NCBI RefSeq assembly: GCF_051622035.1 | Contig: NC_135365.1 | Location: 20,789,501-20,853,500 of the forward strand | DNA: 64,000 bases | Direction: 5' to 3' | Source: Arctopsyche grandis | Taxonomy: Eukaryota > Arthropoda > Insecta > Trichoptera > Hydropsychidae | In this document: piece after piece, positions 35,876-47,100 of the stretch | Position numbering within the stretch: the first letter of the stretch is position 1 | Layout: every line of letters starts with the position of its first letter | Notes under the pieces: model-generated | What the model saw: the letters and a program-made list of their open reading frames with translations, nothing else | What the model was told of the DNA's origin: nothing | The model's database searches: none | Position numbers and translations under genes: made by a program

Positions 35876-36730
35876 ATTTATTTATTTAAACAGACCATTG
35901 TGGCATAACAGGAATTCCTAAAGCGCCACAATGGTCAAAAAATATAACACAAAAAAGAAAAAAAACAAAATAACAATTAAACATAAACATAAATACATTC
36001 ATACATAAACATAAAAAATAGCATTTAATAATAACAGATAAAGTAAAAATATCAAATAAAATATAGCATAAGGAATGCCTTGCACCTACAGCCAGTTTCA
36101 ATAAATATGTAAGAAACAACTACAAATACAAAACATCCCTGTAAGGCCCAAATGGAAGAGAGTTAATCAAAATTTCACTCATAAATCACAATCAATCATG
36201 AAAACAATGATGAGCGCAGACTACCAGATAAATGGGTTAGAGTAATTTCCGACAATTTACGCTCACTTAGGTGGAAAATATCACATTCAGTCTCGGCAGC
36301 AACGATTTCATTAAGAAGTCGGATAGCTCTTGGAATAGGAGCCATTCGAAAAAGGACTGTGCGGGCAGGAGGTACAGCCAGCAAATGATGATGTCTAGCA
36401 CGCACATAGTGATTAGGGACATAAAGTCCCAACTGCTCCAGCAACAACGGGCATGACGTATTACCACGTAAGAGCAGGAGAACGAAACGAATTAATTAGA
36501 AGTTTCTCCGAAGTTCAAGGGAATTATACCCAAGCATGCCCAAAAGGAAGGGAGTGGGGTAGAGATATGGGTAATACCCATATTCTTTCCTATATAGGAA
36601 ACGAAGAAATGCTTTTTGCACTTTCTCAATCATCAGAGAGTAATTTGCTTCATGCGGATTCCACACAATCGCATTATACTCTAGCTTACTTCTCACAAGC
36701 GAATTGAAAAGCAAGCGAGAAGACAAAGGA
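35876..36730 (-). pseudogene. Non-LTR retrotransposon 3' end with terminal hairpin
   Basis: Minus strand 36726 downwards: RLLFNSLVRSKLEYNAIVW, IEKVQKAFLRFLYRKEYG, then after a frameshift LGLYVPNHYVRARHHHLLAV and RAIRLLNEIVAAETECDIF: the region after the RT catalytic core of Jockey/CR1-like elements. The 3' UTR ends with a perfect 12-bp-stem hairpin (35893-35936), then a (TAAA)n tail. 5'-truncated. Confidence 0.8.
35893..35936 (-). repeat. 3'-terminal LINE hairpin
   Basis: Plus-strand reading: GACCATTGTGGC, loop ATAACAGGAATTCCTAAAGC, GCCACAATGGTC. Perfect stem. The same loop with different stem sequence occurs in the SINE tail at 54,346-54,386. Confidence 0.85.
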
Positions 36731-37204
36731 TTGCAATTGTAAAGATCATTAACATATTTTAAATGAAAATTGATTTAAAATCGTGCTAATTTCAACTCAT
36801 GTTTTTATAAACCATATCTAACAGGCTCATGAACTGAGTATTTCTTGGCTAGTGTGCCGTTCGTTGTTAATTGTCCAATTTTATGAAGAACCTTTTTTTT
36901 GCACTCTATTTTTGTAAATAGACCCAAAATGTCCTGATTCCTAGAAAAAGCTAAGATAATCCCCGTTTTCATACTCTCATAAAAATGATTCGTATATACA
37001 TATATATGTATGTGTAAGATCTTGTTGTCAGGAGACATTGAAATGGTCCTCTTTGAACGGTTTAATTTTACTTGGCGGAGCGCCGCAGCGGTCTAAGCGT
37101 CGCATTACATGTTACCAACTTCATAATTCATTGTACTCATACATGCCAACTTAATCATTCATACGTGCATTAATAGTATTTTTTATTTTGTTTTTTATTT
37201 ATTT

Positions 37205-37625
37205 TTAATCTATACCAGAAAGGCCTAACAGGTAACCCCAATGCCCCTTCCTGGCCAGAAACATAGTACATTTTGATACAAGTATTATACGAAGTAAATA
37301 CTTATCAATTAACACTCACAGAGAGATCTATGGTCAAATTTGTAAATTTGGAGCATTTTTAAACAATTCAGTGCAACTTAGTGAATACATATCAATTAAA
37401 CAATTCAGCGAAATTCGAAATCGCCGAAAACTCGAGATTTGCAAGAAAAATGGATAAGGTTGCCAATTTGTTGGAACCGTTCATTAAAAATCAGATAAAT
37501 TGGCAAACTCTGATAGGAAACGATCGACCTGGAGTCACAAATCCAAGGTCTGACCAGCAGAAACCAGTGGGATTTGAACCCGTGACCACTCTGTTCAAAG
37601 CATTATATGCTAACCACTAGTCTAG
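37205..37625 (-). mobile_element. Full-length SINE: tRNA head, body and LINE-type hairpin tail
   Basis: Minus strand: ACTAGTGGTTAGCATATAAT, B-box GGGTTCAAATCCC, body with GGTCAGACCTTGGATTTGTG and GATCGTTTCCTATCAGAG, about 200 bp of unique body, then the tail hairpin TGGCCAGGAAGGGGCATTGG...GGCCTTTCTGGTA and an A/T-rich end. The most complete copy of family S, linking head to tail. Confidence 0.85.
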
Positions 37626-38404
37626 AATAGACTAGTGGTTATATAAATCCCACATATGTAATGCTTCCAAGATGTAGAGCTACTGTTTGTAATAATCTGC
37701 TGTCTTGAGATCTTGCCAGCTTGCCATAATATAAGTAAGGTGCTTTGCTTCGTTTTCGGACGAAATATTGCCTTTTGTACGAAAAATGTCAATACTATTA
37801 TCTACTTCACATTCTTGTGTGGCTGTGTGTTGGAAAAGGTGTCATTAATCATTCCTTTATAAAGAAAAAAGTATGACTACCATTATTTTTATTAAATTAG
37901 AATTTTGTGCTTTTTAAAAATTTCGTTAAGAAATATTGGATTTGAATTAACATTTTTTACTGTACTGAAAAATACCTATTGTACTGATTTACATTGTGAA
38001 ATTTATTTTATTAATAAAAATGAACATTTTGCAAAATTTTATTACTCGCTACAATAAAATGTTTTTTTTTAATCTTTCAGATACAAAAGACAGGAACTCT
38101 TTGTATGGAAATTAGAAGAAAAATAATACGAGACTATGTATTTATGACTAACAATAACATTGTTTTGGATTTCCAAAATAGAACATGTTCTAATATTGCA
38201 TTTCCGATGGATACTGTGAGTATACAATACATATATTAAAATCGAATGTATTACAATAGTTTGTGACTATTTTGCATATGCAAGCGCAATAACTCTTGAT
38301 ATCTACGTCACATGTCTACAACATTTTGCATCTATGTAGTTTATGTTTTATGTATGCGTTTGCTGAAAACCCACTCATTGTCTTTGCACATATTATATCA
38401 GTGT
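37626..38404. other. AT-rich intergenic DNA
   Basis: Nothing recognisable. Confidence 0.4.
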
Positions 38405-38695
38405 CTGCCCTATCTTATGCAGGAAACTGCATTTGGTTAGAATTACCATCACAATTCACACCTCCGCTAGAACAACAACATGGTACCGACCCTGCATAAT
38501 GTGCTCCAGTCTCCTTTTGACCGGGTCGGGTCGTATTAGCATCTGTTATTCTAATGGTCTGATCCGATTCGCTGACATACAACACCTGGTCATCTCAATA
38601 GACGCTTCGCAAGCTAAACACTGTCTCCGTTTTCGGATTCAATGCTCTACATTGTCGCTGATTCATGCTGACATTAGCACAAAGTGACTCGGCAA
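38405..38695. other. Unique GC-richer island 250 bp upstream of mir-10
   Basis: Non-repetitive. Short open stretches exist on both strands (minus includes DDQVLYVSESDQTIRI after a stop) but no family is recognised. Could be part of the mir-10 primary transcript or a decayed insertion. Confidence 0.3.
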
Positions 38696-38942
38696 AATGA
38701 TCCTACACAATTTGAATAGGATCATTTCAATATTTGCTTCAGTATGGTGACTCTCAAATAGTCAAAATGCATGGTAAACATTTAGTAATGACAAATATTT
38801 AAAAAGATTATTTTTGTTATAAAAGTTTTCTAGATTAAATTTTTGTCTTACTGCTGATTAAGCTTCGCGGTGTTTAATTTTTCAGAAGTTATATGATCTT
38901 CAGATGGCTGAGAAGGAAGTGGTGTGGCAGAGAATCCAGTTA

Positions 38943-39025
38943 ATGCTCTACATCTACCCTGTAGATCCGAATTTGTTTGAAAACAGGCGACAAATTCGGT
39001 TCTAGAGAGGTTTGTGTGGTGCATA
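38943..39025 (+). ncRNA. mir-10: mir-10 microRNA precursor
   Basis: A stem-loop of about 80 nt. The 5p arm ACCCTGTAGATCCGAATTTG(T) occupies 38956-38976 and is the canonical miR-10-5p sequence. The 3p arm CAAATTCGGTTCTAGAGAGG(TTT) is at 38991-39013 and matches the insect miR-10-3p. Loop 38977-38990 (TTGAAAACAGGCGA). The flanks continue to pair (CTCTACATCT with GTGTGGT-like sequence). mir-10 is the Hox-embedded microRNA that lies between Scr and Dfd in insects, transcribed in the Hox direction. Here it is on the Scr strand 38.6 kb downstream of Scr, which independently confirms the Hox locus. Arm sequences are recalled from known miR-10; pairing was checked by eye. Confidence 0.97.
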
Positions 39026-40369
39026 CAATGCGTCATTTTGAGCAGACACAAATAGCAGTTGATTTTGATTCTTCACTATTTATTTAAATATTGTATTTCA
39101 TTTCATATGTGAACATCTAGGAAATATTTTTACATTGAAATATAATATCTTGAATCTGATGAATTTGTTTGTTTCATTTCTTAAAAAAGTATGTATGTAC
39201 ATAAGTGATTTGGTCAGTTATACGAACAGTACATAATTGTACAGTCAAGGATATGATCATACAAAATAGATTTTCCCCACTTGTTATTTATGCACCTAAT
39301 TATTTATTAAAACTTTCTACCACTTTTATAATATTTGCCATTTCATTCCTCAAAATATTATTTTCAAAGTTTGAAAACTAAGATATTTCATATTTGCATT
39401 GTTTGACAACATTTAAGTAAAACATGATACTACGGAATATGAAAATACTCTAGATAAAAATTGGTTACTTTTTAAGTATTTAAGACACAGACAGAAATTA
39501 AAATTTATATAAAAAAAAGGCAGGAAACAATCATGAATATTCTAATTTCTTCATCTACAGGAAAAACTGCTATTCTTACATTCCGATATAATGATTCTAT
39601 AAAAAAAATTAAATAAAAGAGAGTATGGTAATTGACCTGGTCTGTAGTAATTTTGAAACACACATTTTAAAGTTAAAAAAATCTAATGACACATTTTAAA
39701 ATTAAAAAATAAAGTATAATCTTCGGTGCCCACGATAATATTTAGTCACATCTAACTTTATCTTTAGCTTTAAAATCTGAGTGAGCAACAAAACAAACTA
39801 GCACATTTCTTCTAGTCCCTTCCGACATCATCAGTGATACTATTGATATAATAATTTAACCTTTTAAGAACCGAATACAACAGTTGATCTACAAAAACGA
39901 TGATTAAAATCCAAAAATTGAAGTCATTTTAACATATTACTTTTAAAAGATCTATGATTTTTTTGTGTGGGACACGTTACGGTCTGGAATTGCAATTGCA
40001 GTCACCACTTTCTTGAATATAAAAAGTATAAATAAAAAATACTTTGTTCTTAATAAAAAATAAAGTGGTGACTGCAATTGCAGTTTTGTGTTTAACACCC
40101 CATCAGTTCGTTCTTATATTTTGGTCCTTATATTTTACGGATCTGACGTCATAGACACATTCGTACTGTCGCACAACTTCTATTAATTTTTCTGACATTA
40201 TGAACTGCAATGTACCGATCTTATGAACTGCGAGTCAATTGTTGTTATATAATTGTTTACTAATTAAGTTTAAAACTGAATTATTAAACAATAAAAGCTT
40301 GAAATCCTTAATGTAATTTTTATTTTCTATAATCTTATTATTCCGACAAGTTCTGCTATATTTTTTTGC
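39026..40369. other. Intergenic DNA after mir-10
   Basis: AT-rich. Contains a small inverted-repeat element at 39991-40082 but no gene. This is where the route to Dfd would be expected to begin. Confidence 0.4.
39991..40082. repeat. 92-bp inverted repeat
   Basis: 21-bp arms, TGCAATTGCAGTCACCACTT(T) and its exact complement, enclosing an AT-rich 50-bp centre. Probably a tiny MITE. Confidence 0.7.
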
Positions 40370-40610
40370 AAATATGGGATACACCGTTATCGATCACTGT
40401 CAAGCTCCGTCCGAGGGTCGACGAATTGGTATATATCACTGTCAAGTTAGTATAAATAATTCTATAGAATTTCATCGAGATCGCTCCAATCCCGCACGAT
40501 ACGGCGTATCATACGCCGTATAAGCGTGTTTTTTTTGTATGTTTAAAACTATCTAAAAAAAATATCCCGCGTACAGCATACCGCTCCCTCGCTGTGTGAT
40601 CGCGCCCCAA
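40370..40610 (-). mobile_element. Family-B element, degenerate
   Basis: AATATGGGATACACCGTTAT, CGATCACTGTCAAGCTCC and, at the right, CTCGCTGTGTGATCGCGCCC, the diverged B terminus. Confidence 0.55.
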
Positions 40611-40843
40611 AAGGTGGCGGGACGCCGTACCGGTGCGTACCGGCTATTCTACAACCTTGCATATTATACTATCAATATTATTACAGGTCCACGCCTATCG
40701 CGATCCGTATTGAAAGTGTAATAGGATAGTATAGTGATAATCAGTAGTGTGTCCGAGCTGTTTTGAAATCCACGCTACTAGAATCACGATCTTCATTAAT
40801 GTCTTAAGTAATACCCCCCTCCCCCATTAATATTAAGATCTGT

Positions 40844-41640
40844 TCATACCTAGTCAGCACGTACCGACTTCAGCAGGTATCCGGCCGTACGAAAAGTATT
40901 ATTTGGTACATTTTGTATGGGTATATTCATATCAACCGTCACGTTTACGCCACGGCAGGCTTACAGCAGTACCCGAAATTTCCTGTTCATACCTTACAGC
41001 AACATCCGTCAACGTATCGTATCCGTTTTTTTGGCCATCGTGGAAATATACACGCGAATTACGTGCCATGAGTCTGCCGCTTTGCTGTTTTGGACCAATT
41101 ATCGATAGTGATAGTTGACAACTATTCAATCTTTCGACATGGTTTTGGCGCAAATATTTAAATTTTTTACGGAAATATTTAAAAAAATTTTGTCCATCAT
41201 CCACAAGCTCCTTATACAGTGTCCAAAACTCTCCTCCAGTTTTTCTATTTTTTAACATGGGATGCACATCAAAACGCCTCCGTGCTTTTTTATTGCCTTC
41301 TTGAGCTTCTTCTTCCAACAACAGGGTGATTATACATAATTTTTCGTTCGATAAACGTCTAAACATTTTTGGTGACTTGTATTCTGACGCGTAGCTACGA
41401 ATGCACGTGTATGCATTCATATTGCAAGTACTCGACAATACGACGTAAACAATATTGTGCCGTATCGTCATGGCCTCTAATGTATAAGTAAGCCGATTTT
41501 GCCTTGCACTCGGCCAAATTGCTGTAAACGTTTCGTGACCGTGACGTGTAGGTAGATATGAATAGAAATGTAATAAAATGACATATTTGAAACGGAGTCG
41601 TGCAATGCTGAAGCCGTGCAATGCTGTTAAGTATGAATAA
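40844..41640 (-). pseudogene. Harbinger/PIF-type transposon fragment
   Basis: The minus-strand frame from Met at 41366 reads MFRRLSNEKLCIITLLLEEE, KKARRRFDVHPMLKNRKTGG, EFWTLYKELVDDGQNFFKYF, the N-terminal signature of Harbinger (ALP1-like) transposases (RRRxFWVHP...GEFxxLYxEL...FFxYFRM). After FFKYFR it runs into non-catalytic sequence, so the DDE core is missing. Possible inverted ends TTCATACCTAGTCAGCAC and GTTAAGTATGAA. It lies 266 bp upstream of NDC1. Confidence 0.7.
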
Positions 41641-41905
41641 ACCTTTATAGGATTTTATTTTTTTTTATTGAAAAAATTGAAAAGTTTGATTTTAAAAAGT
41701 AAAATTGAATTTCCAAGGCTCACAGCCCACATAAAAATAGTTTTTGAGTCATGAAAAGCCAATATTTGTCTTTTTACATACCTCTTCTTACTTTTTTATG
41801 TTGGCCACAACTAAAATGTGTAGCATTTACAAATGGCAGCACTGATCAGTTCAAATGTGACAGCTGCAACGTGCGGCTGACACAGTAGTAACCGACTAAT
41901 AAACG

Positions 41906-43534
41906 ATGTCTGTAGAAGAATGCCGTTCCGTAGTGCGTCGGCGCTGCGGAAGAGCAGCCCTAGCCGCGGGGGGCGCAGCCGTCTTGGCCGGGGGCGCCAG
42001 CGCTGCGCCCCTCACCCTACTCCTGACCGCTGCAACGGCCACGACCACAGCACTTGTCAACAGCACAACCCTGACCAGAGCACCTCCGCCACCCACACAC
42101 CGAACGGGCCGAGTTCTCTCACTCCTGAGGCCTCTGAGAGCGGCCACTATACTCCTGCACGCCACTTACGGCCTGCTAACCTCACTCACCTGTCTGGCCA
42201 CGCTCAAGCTGACCCTCACTCACACCTGTCCCAACTCTACAAACAAATGCCTTCACGAACAGAGCCTGCTCATACTGTTTGCCGGAATCTTCAACGGAGT
42301 CTACTATTACTTGAAAACCTACGTATTCGACGATCCCATTGTAAACTTTCCACTCGTCGAACAAAGAAAATTTATACGTATCAAACTCTCAATATATCCT
42401 ACACTGAAAAGAGCGATGTATGATTCTATAACGCCTATCATATTCACAGCATTGTTCTACTATTGGAAGGGGCATCTATTCCGCAACGCAACTTTATATA
42501 TATACAACGCTAACTTAGACGATGAACCTCTAGACGGCTTGCTTTCAACGCTATCATTCCCACTAATTATTTACTTATGGTTCAACTCGACACTATTTCT
42601 TTCTACTGTATACTTTGCGCTGCTATCCTTTGATATATACTTAACGGAACATTTGAAATTCCCGATTGAATCTTCAGACAATATTCCTACACTGGCTCAA
42701 GAATTATCAGGCGATGTTGAGATACTCAATAAGTTAGCTGCACGAGATCTGCTATACTTGGCGTACAGCGACCGTGAACGGAGACAGCAAATATTCAGCT
42801 TATCGCTACCTGGAGGCCATCCTACAAACTGGAAGAATCTCTCCAACGAATGTATCAATATAATAAATGCATACACGTTCAGCATAGAGAGCATAACTTG
42901 CGATACTAAACAAGCTGAAGAGAACAAATCGGCTAAAGTTCATCAATTGATACTATCGCCGGAACCGTTCCAACATCACAGCTTAAGAAACCTGGCAATG
43001 TCACCACCGCAGTCTCCACTGTCTCCGAATTCGATGAATCAATTCGTAATATCGAACGAAGAGATCAAACCGTTCAAGGATATGGTTAGAGACGAGTTTC
43101 GCTCGTTCGTGAATAATCTCTGTAAGAAGCCCGGGATTAACTTCTTCTTCGGAGAGCTGACCGATATAAAGATCAAGCATGTCGCTCACAGGGGTCAGGT
43201 CATAGCGAAGGTTTCGCAAGGGTTTGCTCATTTGGCGACAGCTTCTCTCGACGAGGACGTTTACGGTGTTGTACAGGACGATCTTGCTCGTATCATCACG
43301 TCCCTGCTGCAGTTGAAGCTCGCCCTGGATAAATTGACCAAGTCTGGTATGATCAACAGGAAGAATTTAAAACAAGACTCGACTCCTATTCAGATGTTGA
43401 ACGAGCTCAAATCGGCCATCAAAAGAAGCATCTATAAAATAACGATTTCTTTTAAGGATTATATGCAAGATATTGTTTTAGATAGTGATATACATTTACT
43501 GTTACAGCCATTCATCAATTTTAGAGAAGGTTAA
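41906..43534 (+). CDS. NDC1: NDC1, transmembrane nucleoporin
   Basis: Predicted 542-residue protein in a single exon. NDC1 is an integral membrane nucleoporin that anchors the nuclear pore complex in the pore membrane. Hydrophobic segments at about residues 17-50, 78-105, 119-140, 172-188 and a long one at 212-247 fit the family's six-helix N-terminal half. The soluble half contains the diagnostic block DRERRQQIFSLSLPGGHPTN(W), residues about 289-309, followed by NECINIINAYT, closely matching the vertebrate SLSQPGGHP-NW-ECLNLLN motif as I recall it. Start: first ATG after stops, preceded by ACTAATAAACG. Length is somewhat under the human protein (about 670). The first 100 residues are Ala/Thr-rich and low-complexity. 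No intron, unlike its neighbours. AATAAA signals follow near 43,820. Confidence 0.93.
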   Translation: MSVEECRSVVRRRCGRAALAAGGAAVLAGGASAAPLTLLLTAATATTTALVNSTTLTRAPPPPTHRTGRVLSLLRPLRAATILLHATYGLLTSLTCLATLKLTLTHTCPNSTNKCLHEQSLLILFAGIFNGVYYYLKTYVFDDPIVNFPLVEQRKFIRIKLSIYPTLKRAMYDSITPIIFTALFYYWKGHLFRNATLYIYNANLDDEPLDGLLSTLSFPLIIYLWFNSTLFLSTVYFALLSFDIYLTEHLKFPIESSDNIPTLAQELSGDVEILNKLAARDLLYLAYSDRERRQQIFSLSLPGGHPTNWKNLSNECINIINAYTFSIESITCDTKQAEENKSAKVHQLILSPEPFQHHSLRNLAMSPPQSPLSPNSMNQFVISNEEIKPFKDMVRDEFRSFVNNLCKKPGINFFFGELTDIKIKHVAHRGQVIAKVSQGFAHLATASLDEDVYGVVQDDLARIITSLLQLKLALDKLTKSGMINRKNLKQDSTPIQMLNELKSAIKRSIYKITISFKDYMQDIVLDSDIHLLLQPFINFREG

Positions 43535-44186
43535 TGATTACTCGTTTTGATGAAAATTTGAATTTGGTCTCTTATACAAGATATATTTTTGCAAAAATGA
43601 TCTAATCGACGTTAGTTATATTTTGACAACTGCAACTTACATAAAATCAAATTAGTTTGAGAAATCAAAATATTACTTGTATGCATTGGATCCTTTAAAC
43701 GGAATTATGTTTAATTATCAAAACCCCTGCAAATCTAGTCTAATAACTTAGATGTGTTTGTTAGTATTTAATTTGTTTTTTTTTTTAGATTAAATGCCAT
43801 ATTATAACCATAATTAATGAATAAAGTAAAGCTTGTTCCACTAATGCTTGATTAACAACGACCTTTATGTTTTTTGCTACTTGTTGGTTATACAGGCGCA
43901 TCCGAGTATCAAGTATATACACTTGCACTTACCTATAGAACATTTATGTAACTGCTGTGTATTTGTAAGTGTGTACACTTGATGCGCCCATTTAACCGAT
44001 AAGTACCGTTTTCTATATAGAAAATGACACTTATTAGTTTAAAAAAAAATAATATAAGCATTGAAATCGTTTTTTATGTCATTTGTATGTTATTTATATT
44101 TTTCTATGTATGTACATATGTGATAAGTAAAATAAAATATTTTTCTAAATTAAAAATCGTATATTTAATTTTCCTTACATTAGATT
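43535..44186. other. Convergent intergenic spacer, NDC1 and WDR36 3' ends
   Basis: AT-rich. NDC1 poly(A) signal candidate near 43,820. Contains a 126-bp TIR element at 43,879-44,004. Confidence 0.5.
43879..44004. mobile_element. Small TIR element (family G)
   Basis: Ends ACTTGTTGGTTATACAGGCG(CATC) and GATGCGCCCATTTAACCGAT(AAGT), inverted over about 24 bp. Short relative of the 1.16-kb element in WDR36 intron 3. Confidence 0.7.
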
Positions 44187-47100
44187 TTACATATTTTTTA
44201 TAGACTTGACTACACACAAATTGTAAAAGAGCATATTTTGTAACTTTTCCCAACCGCTCACTTGACTCTTCTCGATCTCTACCAGAGTTTCCCTCAACTC
44301 GGTCGATTCAACGACAGCCGAACCGTGCACTCGGAGGAACAAACTCAAATACGACTGAGCCAATTCGAAATCTCTATTACTCTTAAACATACCGTTGATC
44401 ATGAGCATGAATTGATTCATCACCTCTACAGATCCACCATTATCCGGCGACATATTATTGATTTCAAAATCAATCATCGACGGACCGAGTGCCTTTATCC
44501 TATCTATACAATCCGAAAAGTCATCAGAGTCTATTGTCTTTTCTAAACATTTTCCAAAAACAGTCAAATTGCTGAATGAGTCGGGGATTAACATTTTACT
44601 ACTTTTATCTTTGTCGGGATCGTCGAGATCGAACTGGATCTCGAGGCTGGGAATAGTCGGCAGGAAGAAGGGTGCCGCTTTCGGAGTCTTCGGAGGTTGT
44701 TTCGGCTTGTTGCGTTGCTTCACAATATCAATATTGAGTAAGTTTTGCCAACGAGATGTCGGTAAGTTCGATAAAGTAATCAACTCGTCGCTAATTTGTT
44801 CGGGTGATTTAAATTCGCCATCGTCGTTCAGATTCAAAGCTTCAAACTCTTCTAGGGTTTCTTTAGGTGCATCATATGCTAACGTCGGTAGATCTATAAG
44901 AATAATAAAAACATTACAAACTATACTAAATCAATATTGATACTAAAATTTGACCTATGTTACCTAAAGTCGGAATTGTAATATTGTTAATATCTAAAGG
45001 ACGTAAGTTGACGTGCGCATATAATGTACGGTTAGCCCATAAATATACGCCTAATTGACCGGCGTGTGTCGTCACGAGGAAGTCACCACTTGGAGACATG
45101 TTCAACGATGTACACGGAATATCAATCTGCAAATTTTCATTCGAAGAATTAAAATCACAGATAATATAGTATTATATTTGATTTGTATAATATTGACCTT
45201 GAAAATATCTATGAGCTGACCGGTGGGAATATCCCAAGTGCAAATTGTACAATCCATAGCCGTCGATAAAAGCCATCTGGAATATTAAATTTGTATTAGA
45301 AAGTTTTAAAAACATGTGTAGATGTTTTAAAATTGTCGAAATGAACCTGCTATCGTGACTGAAGCAAGCGTCGTTGATTTTAGAAGCGTGTCCGTTGAAT
45401 TTTCTCACTATTTTCACGGAATCCATATCGAAGACAGACATGGAGAAGTCTTCATTGCAGAGAGCAATCAGTCCACTTTCTCGGTGACATCGTGTGAAAG
45501 ATACAGCTTCGCTGAGTTTTACTATTTTGATTGGTAATTTTGCTACAATCATAAAACATGCCAAATTATGTATCTTTTTTTGCAAATCCAATCGACTGAT
45601 TAGTCTTCGGATTTTTATTTTGTAAACGAATAACGTTAATGTATACAGAAAATGAAAAGAATTTAATAAAAAGCATATATTATACATATTTGAATGCAAT
45701 ATGTATTTACATATGTACATAGACACTGTAACTAAAGAGTTACCAATGCAAAATTGCTACAGTATATGTTTACAGCTTTTTTGTAGTTAATTTGACTTAC
45801 TTTCATTAAAATGCCACACTTTCAGACGATTGTCAAGACAGGTAATTAAGCGTTTATTTAAATGATCCGTTTCTATTCCGCGTATAGGAAGTAACTGCGA
45901 ACCTTCTGGCCCCTTCCAATATCCTCGCATTATACCAGATTGCATATTAAATTTATACACTTCACCGTTGCTGTATCCTGAAAACCATTTCATATATTAG
46001 ATTTTTTCTATAACAATTTGACTAATAACTAAAGATTGTTACCGAGTCAAACCTACATATGTATATATGAACAAATACAATAATGAAATAGATTTATTTT
46101 TTTAAATTCAACAAACTCGATAATATTATATTCACACTCATGGATTCGAAATCAGTAAAGATTATTATGTGTACTTATTGTTTATACGGGCGCATCTTAG
46201 CATCGAACATTTACACCGACACATACAAATACACGGCAGTTACATAAATGGCCAATAGGTGTCTCAAACAGTTTCAGTAAAGTGATAGTATGCAACCAGA
46301 ACCAGTGATTGTCGTTACATCAAATAAAATCGATAAAATCTAAACCGCATTACCCAAATATAATAATTTTATTATATGCACACACCTACATATACCGGAT
46401 TGCAATTTGCCGGCAACAGCAAATAATTTAATAACCGATTTGCCGGTTTTACCGGTAAATGAAAGAAAAATTATGTGGATTAGATAACTGTATATGGTTA
46501 CTTTTCCCAAGAACGTTAGCTTAAATAGTTAAAAATAAATTTTAGTTGAATAATGTCATATAAATACAAAAAGTCCATTCGTAATAATTAACCCTTTGCT
46601 TTTTTGCTGATTTTGTTATCGCGTTTTCGACTATAAATATAGGTTGTAATATTTTTTTGAATTTTACAACCTATATTTATTTTATTTGACTACTGCCATC
46701 TATTGAATTTGGTAAAGTATACATTTAGTAATATTTTCAACCAAGTTATAAAATTTTAACACAATAGACGGCTCTTATACAGGTTGGAACTTCCAAGACA
46801 TCTATGCGTGTCTCGCGCGCTGAGGGCATGTTCGCTAGGACATGTATAGTAGTCGTACGCGGTGGAAAGGTTAATAATCATAATTTAAAAAACCGTCTGA
46901 TCGCAATAATTTGGTTTCTGACTTGGTTGGTCTGTGTTGCCACTCTTAAGCATGCATCAGTGTAGCCACTGTCACGAATACATCAATGGTGCTATAAGAG
47001 AACTGTCAAAATTTAATTCGCGATAATATTAATAATATAAATAATACATATATGTATGTATATGTAATATATGCATATATATTTTGCGATAAAAAAATTC

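Noticed and set aside
36196-36726. Host gene on the minus strand
   Set aside because: Frameshifted pieces match the post-RT domain of non-LTR retrotransposons and end in a LINE tail.
37078-37125. tRNA-like GCAGCGGTCTAAGCGTCGCA
   Set aside because: Only a D-arm-like segment is visible; no anticodon arm or B-box follows.
38848-39051. 67-aa minus-strand frame
   Set aside because: It lies across the mir-10 hairpin; the nucleotide sequence is explained by the microRNA.
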